Shown here: positions 32,406 to 43,466 of the stretch, in pieces
How positions within the stretch are numbered: position 1 is the stretch's first letter
Layout: each line of letters begins with the position of its first letter
Source: Halocafeteria seosinensis
Lineage: Eukaryota; Sar; Bigyra; Bicosoecida
DNA: 64,000 bases
Assembly (NCBI GenBank): GCA_001687465.1
Contig: LVLI01000321.1
Coordinates: 1-64,000, forward strand
Reading direction: 5' to 3'
The notes under the pieces: model-generated
What the model saw: only the letters and a program-made list of their open reading frames with translations
Database searches by the model: none
What the model was told of the DNA's origin: nothing
Program-made: the position numbers and the translations under genes

Positions 32406-33066
32406 ATGCCTGTGTTAAGCAGCGACGGGCCCACTGTTCCTTCAGCCTCGCTGACATGCGCCGCGGGGGAACGCAACACTGGCCATTTTCAGAAGGCATC
32501 GGGGTCGGCGCTATACCTGCGACAACGACAATGCTTTGTTTTTTATCGAAACTTCAGAATTCGGGTTGAGAATTTCAAAGTCCCATTCATTCATCAGATT
32601 CATAATAGGTACGTACAACCGAACCAGAACATCTGGTGGTGGCTCATCGCAGGTAAACAGGATCAGTGAATGAGTGACTAGCAAAGTTATTTACGTACAG
32701 TAGTCACTAGAAGTTAGTCTGAAGTTGCGGGATTCCGGGCCAACGTCCCGGATTTCCGGGCGGTGCATTCAAATTTCAAATTGAACTCCTCCATTGTACG
32801 GTGTTGTATACTCCCGTCTCTGACATCTGAGTATTCGCATCTCTTTGTCTGTCTCGGCTTTTCCTCCATCACTACCGCGCACGTAGTGGTGTGTCTTTTG
32901 CGATTAACACGGTTCTTGGTTTGAACGAGCCTCCCTTTCCCCTTTGGCTTCCCCTTAAAAGCCTTTTTGTCTTTTTGAAAGCAGCATTTGAACTCTGCTG
33001 CTAACGGCTACGCTGGGAACTTAGTGTATGTAACAGACTTGTTCTTAGCCCTTCAGTCCGTCAAAG

Positions 33067-36000
33067 ATGTCATCGACCCGTGGTCGACGCCAGGGGAAGC
33101 GACAAGCTTCAGCAGCGCCGTCAGAGGAGCAATGGGACAGCCATTTCGACGATGAATGGGCGTCCGAGAATGGATTGATGGAGGATACCGATCTCCTTAA
33201 GCTATTATTAGAGCATGCAGCGGCATTTCGGTACACGAGACTGATGAATGCAGTCCAGGAAATATTGCTGGCTCGGGGAAACGAGGGAAAACTACCTGTC
33301 AACTCGTTGTCGGCTCGGTACTTTTGCATGGCGACAGTGGAAAAGGCGTTATCGTGCTATCGATACAACCATAGTCTTCAAGTAGTTGCTGATTTTTTGC
33401 GATGCGGGGTACGTGGCTCCTTGAGTTTGCTTCTGAGCTCTCAAAGGCGGTGCCGATACGGTGGTTTGTTGTATTCATCGCAGCTATCGGGAATAACAGA
33501 CGAACTGGACGATAGCCTGGATGATCTCATTCTCGCAGTCCGTCAGCAGGTAGGACGTTACCCCATGCTCGAACAATGGGTTGTTTCAACTGTCATTTTC
33601 TCACTTTTGGCTGCAGCAATGCCTGGAGCACTTGGTTTTTGCTCCACGCTCATCAGCTCATTCAGTAGAGGCGGCTGGAATGCCGGAGAATGAACTGCAA
33701 GCTGACGACATTTCAGCTTGCATTACTGACTCTCAAATAAAGAGCTTTTCTAGGGCGATCGAGGAGTATTTCCCTTGGGAACACCTTGATGAAGAAATTA
33801 TGCCTCAAGTGAGTAGTGGGGTTCAGTGGCTACGTGTGATTCAGCTGGCATGTCCGTTGAGTTCCTCTGATACAGGAGAGTTTGGAGAAATACAAACAAT
33901 TCCGTGACCCTTTGGTACAACTGTACCAAACATTAACGAAGAGCAAGCATTGGGAAGAGTTTTCGCACACATCTGCTCCAATTCATCCACCTCGAAATTG
34001 GAGGGGAAGTATTGAAGAATGGCACATAGCACGCCAGCACTGGCAGAAAAATGCATTCAATGCAATTCACGAATGTCGAAAGGCCGTAATGTCATACTCT
34101 GAATTTAAGGAAACAGTATTTAAATTCCTCAGTGAGACGTATTCTGCGCTTCCTCAGCCACAGCTATTGGTAAGTTCGCAGTATTTGTCCTTCCGGGTTT
34201 AGAACGGTACTTGGCGAGGGCTGTGAGGATGCATGCGTGCTGCCAGGGTGTAGATGTAACAGAAATGTGGAATACAGTCGGGTTGATGGGCTCTTTGTGG
34301 GGTATCGTTCTCGCATTTCCACTGGCGCGTTAGACTGAACGTTGGAAGACTTCTCATTATCGCTCAGCCATGCCGCTGATACCCTAACCGGTGCACTTTT
34401 GCTTGTTTTCACATTAGCATTGTGGTTTGCGTGACTACTCTTGGGAGGTTCTGGAAGTTGCCATGGGGCACTTGCCTTTTCGTCACAAGAAAGAGGTTGC
34501 TTATCACAGTTTGAATGTGGAAAATTAACGTCGGGTGGTTTACTTCGTGTATTTCCCACTTTAATCTCCAAAAATACACGCTCGGGATTTTCTTCCCTCG
34601 TTGAAGTCGACGGCCGAGATCAGTGGCTCTGCGGCACAAGGCCAATCCCAGGAGAGGCGAACACCTGCTGGGATTTTCACAGCACCGGTGTTTCCAGTGA
34701 AGTGCAGTTTATTTCCCTTGCGACCAGGCTTGCGTAGTCCTCGTGTCATCTACCAAACGTAGGCACATTGGACGAGCGGTGAGGGGGGACCTTGTGCTCC
34801 CCGGAGATCTGCGGCTGCATGGTCGGTTGCGCATTTGCCTCAGTTGAGGGCATTTGTGTAAGGGAAGTGCTCTGCTCTCGTGGTATCTAGGGTGGCTTGT
34901 TGAGTTGACCGTGGAGTATACTTGTTTCTCTTCATCATCCTCAACGGGTCACCGGGTAGCCAGGATGGGACTGGGAACGGATACCTCTGCAAACGGCTGG
35001 CCCTCCTGTATTTCGCATTAGACGAAGCATTTCACAATCTTGAGTGACGTTAGAAAGCACGATTTCTGAGCCCATCTTGTTGTTACCAATTTTGTAACCG
35101 CTACTAATACTTTATTTTTTAACTTCCGATATGTTGATTGTTTGCAGAGCACATTGAAGTCAGCGAAGCAATCGCAAGAGTCTTGGTTCGTCGGTACCCC
35201 CTCTGTTCCCACCGATGCATGTAAAGAGTTGACCGAGATGATCTCGTGGGATGTTCCCAACAGTTCGCAACCGACTAGCACTCAATCCTCTGGATCCACA
35301 CCTCGTCGCTCCAAAAAGACTAAGTATTCATCACGTCGAGTAACAGCGGAGGACATACAGGCTCTCTACGATGAAGCCGTCTACTCAGATACTACATCAC
35401 AACAACTCAATGTGGCGAAGAAAAAGCCTGAAGCCCCGAAGGGCAGTTCAACGCAAGACAGGAGTAACAACGCAGCTATTATGGAGGTTATTCGCAATAA
35501 CTACGACGAAAATGTGATGAAGGAGGCCACAAAATTGTTCCAGAATCAATACGGACGTGGTCAACCAAGGTCTAGCGAATCAGCGAATCACGGAGCATCA
35601 GCGAGCTCCCCCAACCGAGTTTCTACACAGCAGTCTGCTTCCAGTAATCGCAGACAGTCAAACGACAACCACGGCCAGTCGTTTGGGTCACCATCGGGTG
35701 ACCAACCTGTTAAACGTCAACAAAGACGCCCCGCGGTGAAGGCAGAAGACCCAGAATCTAGCGAAGACGATACCGACGACGATTCAGAAGATGAAATGGT
35801 CGGATTAACCGACAAAAAGCCTTTATTTTCCGGTTCAACTCAGCAGAATAAAACCTCCAGCCAGCAGCAGGCTCTCAGAAATCATCGAGCGGAGTTCAAC
35901 GAATTTGCGAATGTCGCTAGCACTGGTAGAAATCCTGGACGGAGTGAAGATTTTCGACGGGAATATGCCACTCAGCCTGACAGCGGAATGTCCGAAGCCC

Positions 36001-36474
36001 TTGACCACAGTTTTGAAGCAGCTAAGCAATCCAGTTTGATGGAGTCTCAGGAGAATGCGCAGGAGCTCGAATTTGAATCACAGGGGATAGTTGCAAATGC
36101 CAGAGAACAGATCAATAGAACGGATAGCCAATTTCGGAATCAGCATATAAGTCCTCTTCATAATCGACAGCAAGCAAATGCTAAAACTATTGCAGGAAAG
36201 CCCCAAAGTAGGAAACCGTGGACTAAGGTAGGTATAACAGTACATGCGGTTTTACTTTTCTGAATATTACATATGATTGGGATGCTTGTCGCAGGACGAA
36301 ACCCTAAAATTTTTGGAAGGGGTCCGTGAATACGGTGTCGGCGAATGGTCTATCATTTCTTCCGAGAAAATGAATAGCAGTAGGAACAATGTTCAACTGA
36401 AAGACCGCTTTCGAACCTTACTGAGGAAGAAGATAATCAATGACAATGGCGAGCTTATTGGCGATTTGGATTAA
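33067..36474 (+). CDS. Telobox Myb protein, TRF/TBF-like telomere-binding factor
   Basis: Five exons: 33067-33549, 33617-33808, 33876-34169, 35148-36227 and 36295-36474, giving 742 residues. The C-terminus is a single Myb/SANT repeat: RKPWTKDETLKFLEGV, YGVGEWSII, then VQLKDRFRTLLRKK. The last holds the telobox core (VxLKDxxRT) found in TRF1/TRF2, Taz1 and plant telomere-binding proteins. Residues 1-330 are helical and could be a TRF-homology dimerisation domain (EDTDLLKLLLEHAAAFRYTRLM, YHFF-like segments are absent), but that is inference. The middle is a disordered, Q/S-rich linker, as in TRF proteins. The Myb repeat is cut by an intron after PWTK. The fourth intron is about 978 bp, far longer than the others. 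It probably binds duplex telomere repeats in the nucleus. Confidence 0.8.
34164..34749 (-). other. Possible antisense ORFs inside a long intron
   Basis: The long intron of the telobox gene (34170-35147) contains two partly overlapping minus-strand ORFs: 34561-34749 (starting MTRGLRKPGRKGNKLHF) and 34164-34571 (NPERVFLEIKVGNTRS and a polar tail). They are in different frames and would need a frame change near 34565 to form one protein. No domain is recognised. It may be a small nested gene, a decayed insertion, or chance. Confidence 0.25.
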
Positions 36475-36537
36475 CCTAAATTGTGTGTAACACACTAAGC
36501 AGCAGAAAAAATGACATTATGTAGTAACATTATTATT

Positions 36538-39500
36538 TCACGTTCTCGTAAAGCTTCTGAACCGGGATGACTTCATGTACGCCCGTGCAGCCTCCAACCT
36601 GCTTTGAACGTGTCGAGGTATAAAATCATGTCTCCCTCTATTGTTGTTGGCTTCTGTAGAGCCTCGCGAAAAACTATACTCTTCTACGAGATAGGCCGTA
36701 TCTGGTCCTACCGAACGTGGCGGTGAGCTGTGGCTGACGAAAGACTCACTGTTAGCACATGTCTTGTTATCATGGGCCTTCTCGTAGCTTGGAGCATTCG
36801 AAGATTCTGGTTTCTTGAGAAACTGAACCGTTTCCTTTCTCTTGTTTATCACAATGCGAGACTTGTCAGTGAACACGATACACAATTTTCCCGACTTCGT
36901 TCGACCAACCTTCAATATGTCGTTGTCAGAGTTGAAGTGTTCCTTAATTACTGATGTACAGATGGAGGAAGGAACGAACGAAGGGTTAGCTGCAGAATTG
37001 ACGGTAGTTGTTGCCTGGACAGAGCCTGCCGTCGAAGACGCCGGGATTTGATAAGGAGTCTTGGTTGACGCAAACGTTAGACGGCCTTCAGACATAAGTC
37101 TATCCAGGGTTTCTAACCCTTGGCGAACCTGCTGCGGAAGCTTGCTGTCACGATTTTCTCGAATACATGAATATCGTTTTTGTTGAGAGTTTTGACCCCA
37201 CTGTGACTCATACAGAGCATGAAGCTTCTCTAAATAGGTCAAGCACTTGTTCGTCTTCTCCTGCACAAAGGCAATCAACGAAGTGAGGCAGTTTATCGAC
37301 TGCGGTAAAGGAATCAGCTCGTATCCCTCGGGTAGCTGCCTATTCGGTGATGACTGACGAACGAAGTAGAACGAAGAAAGCAACCACTTGCGAACACTTT
37401 GGAAGTCAAATATAGACGTCTTCCTCCTGCCATCATCTCTCACTTGCAGGTAAACACCCTGCGTGGTTGAAGACGTATCATGCTGGGCCATTTGAAGACG
37501 ACAGTGGCTAATGTGCTCCGGCTTTGGAGAAATCCATAGGACGAGCGATCCGATGTTGTGAAACTGCACGATACAGTAGCTATATTTCATGGAATATACT
37601 ACTTCAATCCGCCTGGAGAACCGGATTTGACAGTCTGGTTGAGGAAAATTAGCCATGAGCGTTGTTAGGCATTGGGGAGAGAAGAGTTTGATGGTAGGAT
37701 ATCCTAAAGATAACACCTTCACCGAATTGTATAAATACATATAGTAAGACTTCCATTCGTCTGGTAGCTGTTCCAACGTAAATGAGTTCATATCCAAGGA
37801 ACTGTTATCCAACTCAGGTCGTAGTACAGAGTAAAACGAGTCCCACAACGTGTCTCTACTTGAGTTTTCAGGTGACGACTTCATTTTAGAGAGCAACTCC
37901 TCCATCTTATTCCGCTGGTGGTCGTTCAGGCTCATGTGCTGCACACTGACACAGGTGACCCCGAAAGATTCGTACACAGTTAAGCGTACGTTGTTGGAAA
38001 AGAAAACGGAATCAATTGAAACCGAGGAATCGCGTTGGGCCTCTTCTTTCTGGATCAGGCTATTGACACTGACAAGTGCTCGCAGAGTTATATGGGAGAG
38101 AGTGGGTAAGTAGTCTGTCCTCACCGGATCTAAAACCGACGGGGCTTGAACATTACTCCGGAATGTGAGGCTACTCGACAGTTGCTTGTTTTCCTTTGAA
38201 AAACTCTTGGTGCCTTCATAATACACAGAGCTGTACGCTTCTGCCAGTAGTTTCATGGCCGCTTTGGTTTGCGGGTTGCGAGAAGTGGAGGATACACTTT
38301 GGGATTGGTCCTGGGTAGCGCTCCGAGATGTTGAGGCTAGCTTCTCAGGTTCATTGTTAGACTCACTTGAGATGGATAGAGCCTTTGGGATATCAAACTG
38401 AAATGTGTTCTCCCGAGGGTTAGAGCAGTTCAGGGAGTCATTCTTCCTGGGGTTGGCCAGAGAAGCCTCTTCATCCTCATCTGTAGTATTCCCTGCTGCG
38501 GCCTTCGGGATTTCTGCTACATCGTCATAAACGGTGCCACTAGAATACCCGCGTTGCGTCGCAGTAATCATCTCAGTTGTCATTGCAGTCGTATCAGCTC
38601 TCTGTTTGCTTTTTCTTAGCGTGGATTCAGATCCAGAATCACCGAAATATTCGTGTTGCAGAGCATCGGACGCGCTAAGACGCTTTGCAGGATCCAATTG
38701 AAGTAAACCTAATAAAAGATCCCGGCAACTTGCACTGCATGTTTCCGGGTTATCAATGTTATTGCGGAAAGAGCTAGCGAATCTTATAGAATTTGCTGTA
38801 CTGGAGCCGTCTCTTGAGGCGGCTTCGCCGCGTCTCGACAGATGTCTGGCAGCTGTTGAGTTTCCCTTTTTGCTAATGGGGGACTTCCCGAACTTCAGCA
38901 TGTACAGTAGACAGCCACATCCCCACATATCTGCCTTATACGAATGTGGTCTGTTCTGGACAATCTCTGGAGCTATGTACACTGGTGTGCCACACAAGGT
39001 GTTGCGTTCTCCATTCTCGGTTCTGAAAGGGGAAAACGGAATTGACATCGGTTCATCATGGTGGTGACATCGGAAACGAAAACTTACTCAAATTTAACTG
39101 CAAGTCCAAAGTCGCATAATGCTATCGATTTTTCTAAAGAGGCCGATAAGGGGGTTTGACGGAGCAACAAATTTGAAAGTTTCAAGTCTCTGTGAATGAT
39201 GTTCCTGCAATGCAGGTGTTCTATAGCCTCGATTATCTGCTTCATGATACTTCGGCAAATATCATCATCGAAAGGGCCATGCTTTTTCGTCCATGAATAC
39301 AGATCTCCCATAGCGCAGTATTCCATCATCAGGTACACCGCCTTGCTGTCTTCCCATGCGCTATAAAAGTGCACAATACCGGGATGGGACACTGAAGAAT
39401 GTACTTCGACTTCCTGTATGACTCGCTTTTTCATTCCCGCTCTATTCATGCGCTTCTTATCCAACACCTTAATGGCCACTTCAGGATTCTGAGCATCGTC

Positions 39501-39605
39501 ATCGTGGGATCGCCGGTTTGTACTCCCGTTGGAACGACATCGGTACACATAGCCGAATCCTCCCTTTCCGACACACTCAAGCGGCGTATATCCTTGCGTC
39601 TGCAT
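36538..39605 (-). CDS. PLK4: PLK4/SAK-like polo kinase
   Basis: Two exons, 39088-39605 and 36538-39022, give 1000 residues from the ATG at 39605. The kinase domain is complete: VGKGGFGYVY (P-loop), VAIKVLDKKRMNRAGMKKRV, IIHRDLKLSNLLL, CDFGLAV, LCGTPVYIAPE (across the splice) and RLSASDALQHEYF. IDKK-type MxxAGMxxRVxxEVxIH and LSNLLL are typical of PLK4. A long disordered linker follows, then two regions with beta-strand character (near residues 590-720). The end (IKEHFNSDNDILKVGRTKSG, then KLCIVFTDKSRIVI) resembles the third polo box. PLK4 starts centriole or basal-body duplication. Alternative: another polo-family kinase. The gene is convergent with the telobox gene (63 bp between stops). Confidence 0.8.
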
Positions 39606-40079
39606 GGAAAGCAAAGCCAAAACGACATGAACATGGTGAAGTCATCGCAGTTGACGAGAAAACATGCTTCGCTCGTTGTAGATACGGTTGCGGATCCTCG
39701 CGCGCAAAATTGTCGTCCACCGGGGATCCCTCCATATCATTGGATTTCTTCTATTACACCCCGTTCTTTTTTTTTAGAGAAGCAACTAGACGTGATGCCC
39801 TCTAGATAAAACTTGGTAGAGTGTCCAATGAGTGTGAAATAAGTGAAGGAGAGGCAATAAGCCATCCTAGCAAACGGTATTTCAAAGGCCTCTCCGGGAG
39901 CCATATACACGTACCTTGAGACAATGCTCAATATCTTCTGGCTGGAGCATTGTTATCTACTAATATCGAATTGTATGTACATTTCCTGAGGAAGAGCGTA
40001 GGAGCATACATCGACAACTCCACGCGGCTGAGTCCCTCTGTCAAACCGTGTTGACCCACGGTCAGTAGGTTCTCCCTTG
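39606..40079. other. Intergenic, no gene seen
   Basis: This is the 5' flank of the PLK4-like gene. Short ORFs overlap the start of exon 1 in other frames. No RNA gene or repeat is seen beyond a T-run near 39767-39774. Confidence 0.45.
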
Positions 40080-40379
40080 TTAGGATTCCGGAAGCACCCC
40101 TACTCTGAAATTACTTGAAAACCAGATGCTGAAGAAAATGGCGAACCAAATATACGATACTGGATTGAATTCTTTCCATACTATTTTCTTTGTAAAACCT
40201 ACAACGATTCGTGTATTATACACTTCCTCAGGTTTAGGTTTAATACCTCCATTGAATTCCCAACTACTACCACAGCAACCCTTTTGGTTCCACCTGATAC
40301 TCTCTTTCGTAAAAAGGCAATGGCATTGATTCACGGTTTGATTGACTTCGTACTGTTTGCTATTCACTATGGCTGTCAT
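40080..40379 (-). CDS. Possible small single-pass membrane protein
   Basis: The frame is open for 99 codons from the ATG at 40379. A GT-AG pair inside it (gtacgaagtc to gagtatcag) would remove a stretch and join MTAIVNSKQ to WNQKGCCGSSWEFNGG in frame, leaving about 80 residues. The distinctive part is KPKPEEVYNTRIVVGFTKKI, VWKEFNPVSYIWFAIFFSIWF, a polar segment with one membrane helix. This shape fits small organelle-membrane subunits, but I do not recognise it. It lies 44 bp downstream of SEC11 on the same strand, so it could also be part of that gene's 3' flank. Confidence 0.4.
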   Translation of the reverse strand: MTAIVNSKQYEVNQTVNQCHCLFTKESIRWNQKGCCGSSWEFNGGIKPKPEEVYNTRIVVGFTKKIVWKEFNPVSYIWFAIFFSIWFSSNFRVGVLPES

Positions 40380-40423
40380 GAGTCGCCGCAGTCTCGTTCC
40401 CGGAAACGAAACGACCGCTGAGA

Positions 40424-41288
40424 CTAGCTATCTTTACCCGTAAGCACGATGAACGCCATCAATCCCACAACGCAGAACTTCAGCCAAGGATAATCATTCA
40501 TTAATATTGTTGCGTTACCAGCATAAGGGATGTATCTGCGGGGAGCGAGTTACAGAGCCTCTTCACACAAGATGCGCTGCGGTTCAAGCGCTCGCTCTTA
40601 CCCTTCTACATGGCCAACTATGTGCCTTCGCTCCAGCCACTTCTGTCCAGGGGCATATAGTCCGTGATCATATACTTTATTATTATCTCCTTTCGTTAAA
40701 TATTTGAAAGAACCATCTTCTCTGCATTTTCAGTTCAATCATGCGCGTACTTCTTTTACAAAGGCGTAAGCCGAATGAATGGCGCTCAGCGTTACCACAT
40801 ACGACTGACGAGCCTCTAGAATGCGATGAACAACCGGTATCTCTCTTCCATCGATCTTAAACACTACGATTTCTCCCGGGGCGAGCACGGGTTTTCTGTT
40901 GGAAAGTAATAATAAGTCCCCGCGGTACATGGCCGGTTCCATGCTTCCACTGCATCCAGTGCGCACATTGTTGCCGTGCAGCTTCGAGAGAGTGTATGAG
41001 CCAGGAAAAACCTACCTGAGCACCACTACGACGGGGCTTTCGCCTTGTGTATACCACACTGCTGTCCTCCATATCATGAGCGCTGTGATGATGACCAAGC
41101 CCAAGTTTAGCCCTTGAAATGCAAGCTGTACCATTCATTGCACGAGCCAATGGGCACCTCAAACGGTAGATAAATACATGAATTAGCATATGCGAAAGAG
41201 TATAATGCCGTACCTGGCGTTTATTATGCCACATACGCTTGATTTCCTCCGTCTGCTCCGTGAAGCGCTCGTAGATCGTATCTAACAT
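40424..41288 (-). CDS. SEC11: Signal peptidase complex catalytic subunit SEC11
   Basis: Five exons: 41214-41288, 41016-41125, 40803-40949, 40602-40721 and 40424-40535, giving 187 residues, the normal size. The protein reads [27 protein letters not shown] (join 1), [10 protein letters not shown] (membrane anchor), [17 protein letters not shown] with the catalytic serine in GSMEP, IPVVHRI with the catalytic histidine, [19 protein letters not shown] with the aspartate region, and [14 protein letters not shown] near the end. It cleaves signal peptides in the ER membrane as the catalytic core of the signal peptidase complex. The intron between exons 2 and 3 splits the codon of the first serine of SGSMEP. 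Every exon join is supported by family conservation, so this model is very secure. Confidence 0.95.
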
Positions 41289-41614
41289 CGTTCACGTGAA
41301 AAGACGTATACAGATACACACACACACACACACAATTTAAGAATAAAATACACACATGTGTGGGCACATAGATTGTTCCAACACGGTGCAAGCAAGTGAC
41401 AATACGAGAGAGATAAGAACTTACGGAGAAGCGGAATCCAGCTACCCTTACGTACAATATAACGTTTCCACAGCACTACTATGCGCTAATTATTCAAGTC
41501 TTCGATTCGCGAAGGATGGTGTAGAAACATTTGAACGGAGAACTACAGGCAACGGGCCCCGTTGAACAGGGAAATTGGTCATTTATTACTTCCACTGTTT
41601 TGATTTCGTCAAGC
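41289..41614. other. Intergenic with CA microsatellite
   Basis: This is the 5' flank of SEC11 and the 3' flank of the TPR-protein gene. A (CA)n tract lies at about 41316-41334, followed by acacacatgtgtg. It lacks the gtgacagatagcc core of the dispersed repeat. No gene is seen. Confidence 0.6.
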
Positions 41615-43466
41615 TCAATACAGTGTCCGCAAATTGTCAAAGTGCAAGTATGACGAGTTGTACACGTCTTCACTGAGCGATGTGCCTCGTTCGTTGCCGG
41701 AGTCAAGTGATCCAAATTTCCATGAACCATAATATGCAACCGGGTTTATTGAGTACTGCCGTGCATTATAGCGGCGTATTAGCCCGGCAATCTTCCCACT
41801 CCTATCTTCGAAAAAACTCTTCGCTTCCTCTTCTCGCTTTTCCCATTGTTTAAGGAGTTTGGAATACGATTCCACAGCCTCCAGCCACTCACTCGCCTCA
41901 TGCGGGTGTATACCGGCTGGTGAAGCAGAATGTTGGCTGTTCAAGCCACTGCTATTTTCCCACTTTTCAAACGCTGATCGAAAGAGCCCTTCGGCAGTAA
42001 CAGCCCTGTCAGTACCATGGTAGAGTACACCTAATAACGATAGAGTTCTGGCGAATTGTGGATGATCAGGTGGTAGGTGCTGTTCCTGTTCTTTCAGCAC
42101 CCGATTTAATAAATCTGAGGCCTTTTCGTAGGAGTTTTGTTTCATAAGTAATTTTGCCATGTAGGATTCTAGGTCAGACCTCAAAAGGATAACATCTGAT
42201 ACGTATATACAAAACGAAGAGATCATGAAACACATAGCCAGACCCCGGCAGAGGTACATCGTGATGCAGTTTGCTTACCTGTAGATAGTTCTTCTTCATT
42301 TTTCATATGTTCCTCAATCCCTTGGTCAAACTCATCATCCCCAAATCCTTCAATCATCGCAGACCCAGGCAGCATGTACAGCGAAGAATCCAGAAGATCG
42401 TAGGCCGCCAATGTGTCTTTTGGAATGCATTCGTAGTCGGAAGCAGTAGTCTGACTAGTACTTGCCTCCGCAGCCTCCTCCACATAATGGCCGCCAAACG
42501 TTAGACATGCTTCGTCTCCTTCATTTACACGGCCTACCGAATAATTGTAAGCCGCCAAGTTCCGGTCGGCAATGGAAGCCCCAATTTCGGCAAACTCCTT
42601 TTCCCGCATACTGGTGGAATTTTCCATCAAATCTGTCCATGCTTCAATAGCCGCAGTTTCGTGTGGGTAAGGGTTATCATGAGGCTGACTTCCTTCTGCC
42701 AAACTTGCTAACCCAGCTAGTATTCTGTTATGTGCTGTTGCGACAAAATGTATCTGTTCTGGTTCTAAATCCTTAAAGTTTGATGCTACTAGTGGTTTGC
42801 CTGCCGCTTTAATAACGTGTTGGCCAAGGCGAATGGCACTCCGAGGATCGCCTATGTGCAGGTACAGACTTGATGCGGTCAACCATATATGCATAAACTC
42901 TTTCAAAGGCAGCGACGATGAATTCTGCATATGCAGCGGCAAAGGTACAGCATAAGCCATTCTGCCCATATAAGATCAAGGTCAAGCCTTACTTTGGAGA
43001 ATTCCTCGCTAATTTCGCTGTTCAACGTAGCTAACTGATGCCCCCCTACTGAATAATTGCGCGAAGCGTGACATACATTGATTAATCTGTAAAACACCAA
43101 TATCCGAATGGAACGCTACCAGGGTCCACTCGTGGGAATTACTCACTTTTTCCGAGCGTAAAGAGCCATGGGCGATAGACCTCCCATTCTGGACAAAACT
43201 TCTACTATCCGCTGCAAATCTTGAACGGCTTTATCAGCATTCCCTTGTTGAATAGCTTGAGAAGCCTGGGCCCATTCCGGGAAGTGTTCCAGTTGCTCAT
43301 CTAGCTCCTCCACAGGGACGCCCGCTACCATGGTACTCATACACGGGCTTTGGTATCTTGTAAAGAGAAGATTGCGGTTGGAAACCGCACGAACTGGTTT
43401 GTGTGGCGCATACAAGAATTCCCGGAAGTTCTGGGTCAACAAGGTCGCAGTGGATCGTCGCAACAT
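41615..43466 (-). CDS. TPR-like helical protein, probably mitochondrial
   Basis: Four exons: 43147-43466, 42993-43086, 42279-42924 and 41615-42195, giving 546 residues with consistent phases. The N-terminus (MLRRSTATLLTQNFREFLYA) is basic and hydroxylated and looks like a mitochondrial presequence. The rest is helical with TPR-like pairs: WAQASQAIQQGNADKAVQDL, FMHIWLTASSLYLHIGDPRSA, and YMAKLLMKQNSYEKASDLLN next to FARTLSLLGVLYHGTDRAVTAE. Near the C-terminus is WLEAVESYSKLLKQWEKREEE. TPR proteins usually act as assembly factors or adaptors. I recognise no specific family. The short apparent exon join at 42925-42992 was chosen over a 31-bp alternative because only it keeps the frame. Confidence 0.75.

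Larger units (their letters stand above)
32184..33066. other. Intergenic with repeat copy C and inverted repeats
   Basis: No gene is recognised. It contains dispersed repeat copy C (32302-32347), an inverted repeat (32354-32405), and near 32736-32762 a ccggg-rich imperfect inverted repeat in the likely promoter of the telobox-protein gene. Confidence 0.5.

Noticed and set aside
32732-32765. The ccggg-rich stretch as a defined transcription-factor site
   Set aside because: It is an imperfect inverted repeat in a promoter region, but I cannot match it to a known site and it occurs once.
41316-41334. CA tract as a fourth copy of the dispersed repeat
   Set aside because: It lacks the gtgacagatagcc core and any downstream similarity.
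42962-42992. A 31-bp intron in the TPR-protein gene
   Set aside because: It is too short compared with the other introns and leaves the wrong frame. A 68-bp intron ending at 42925 keeps the frame.
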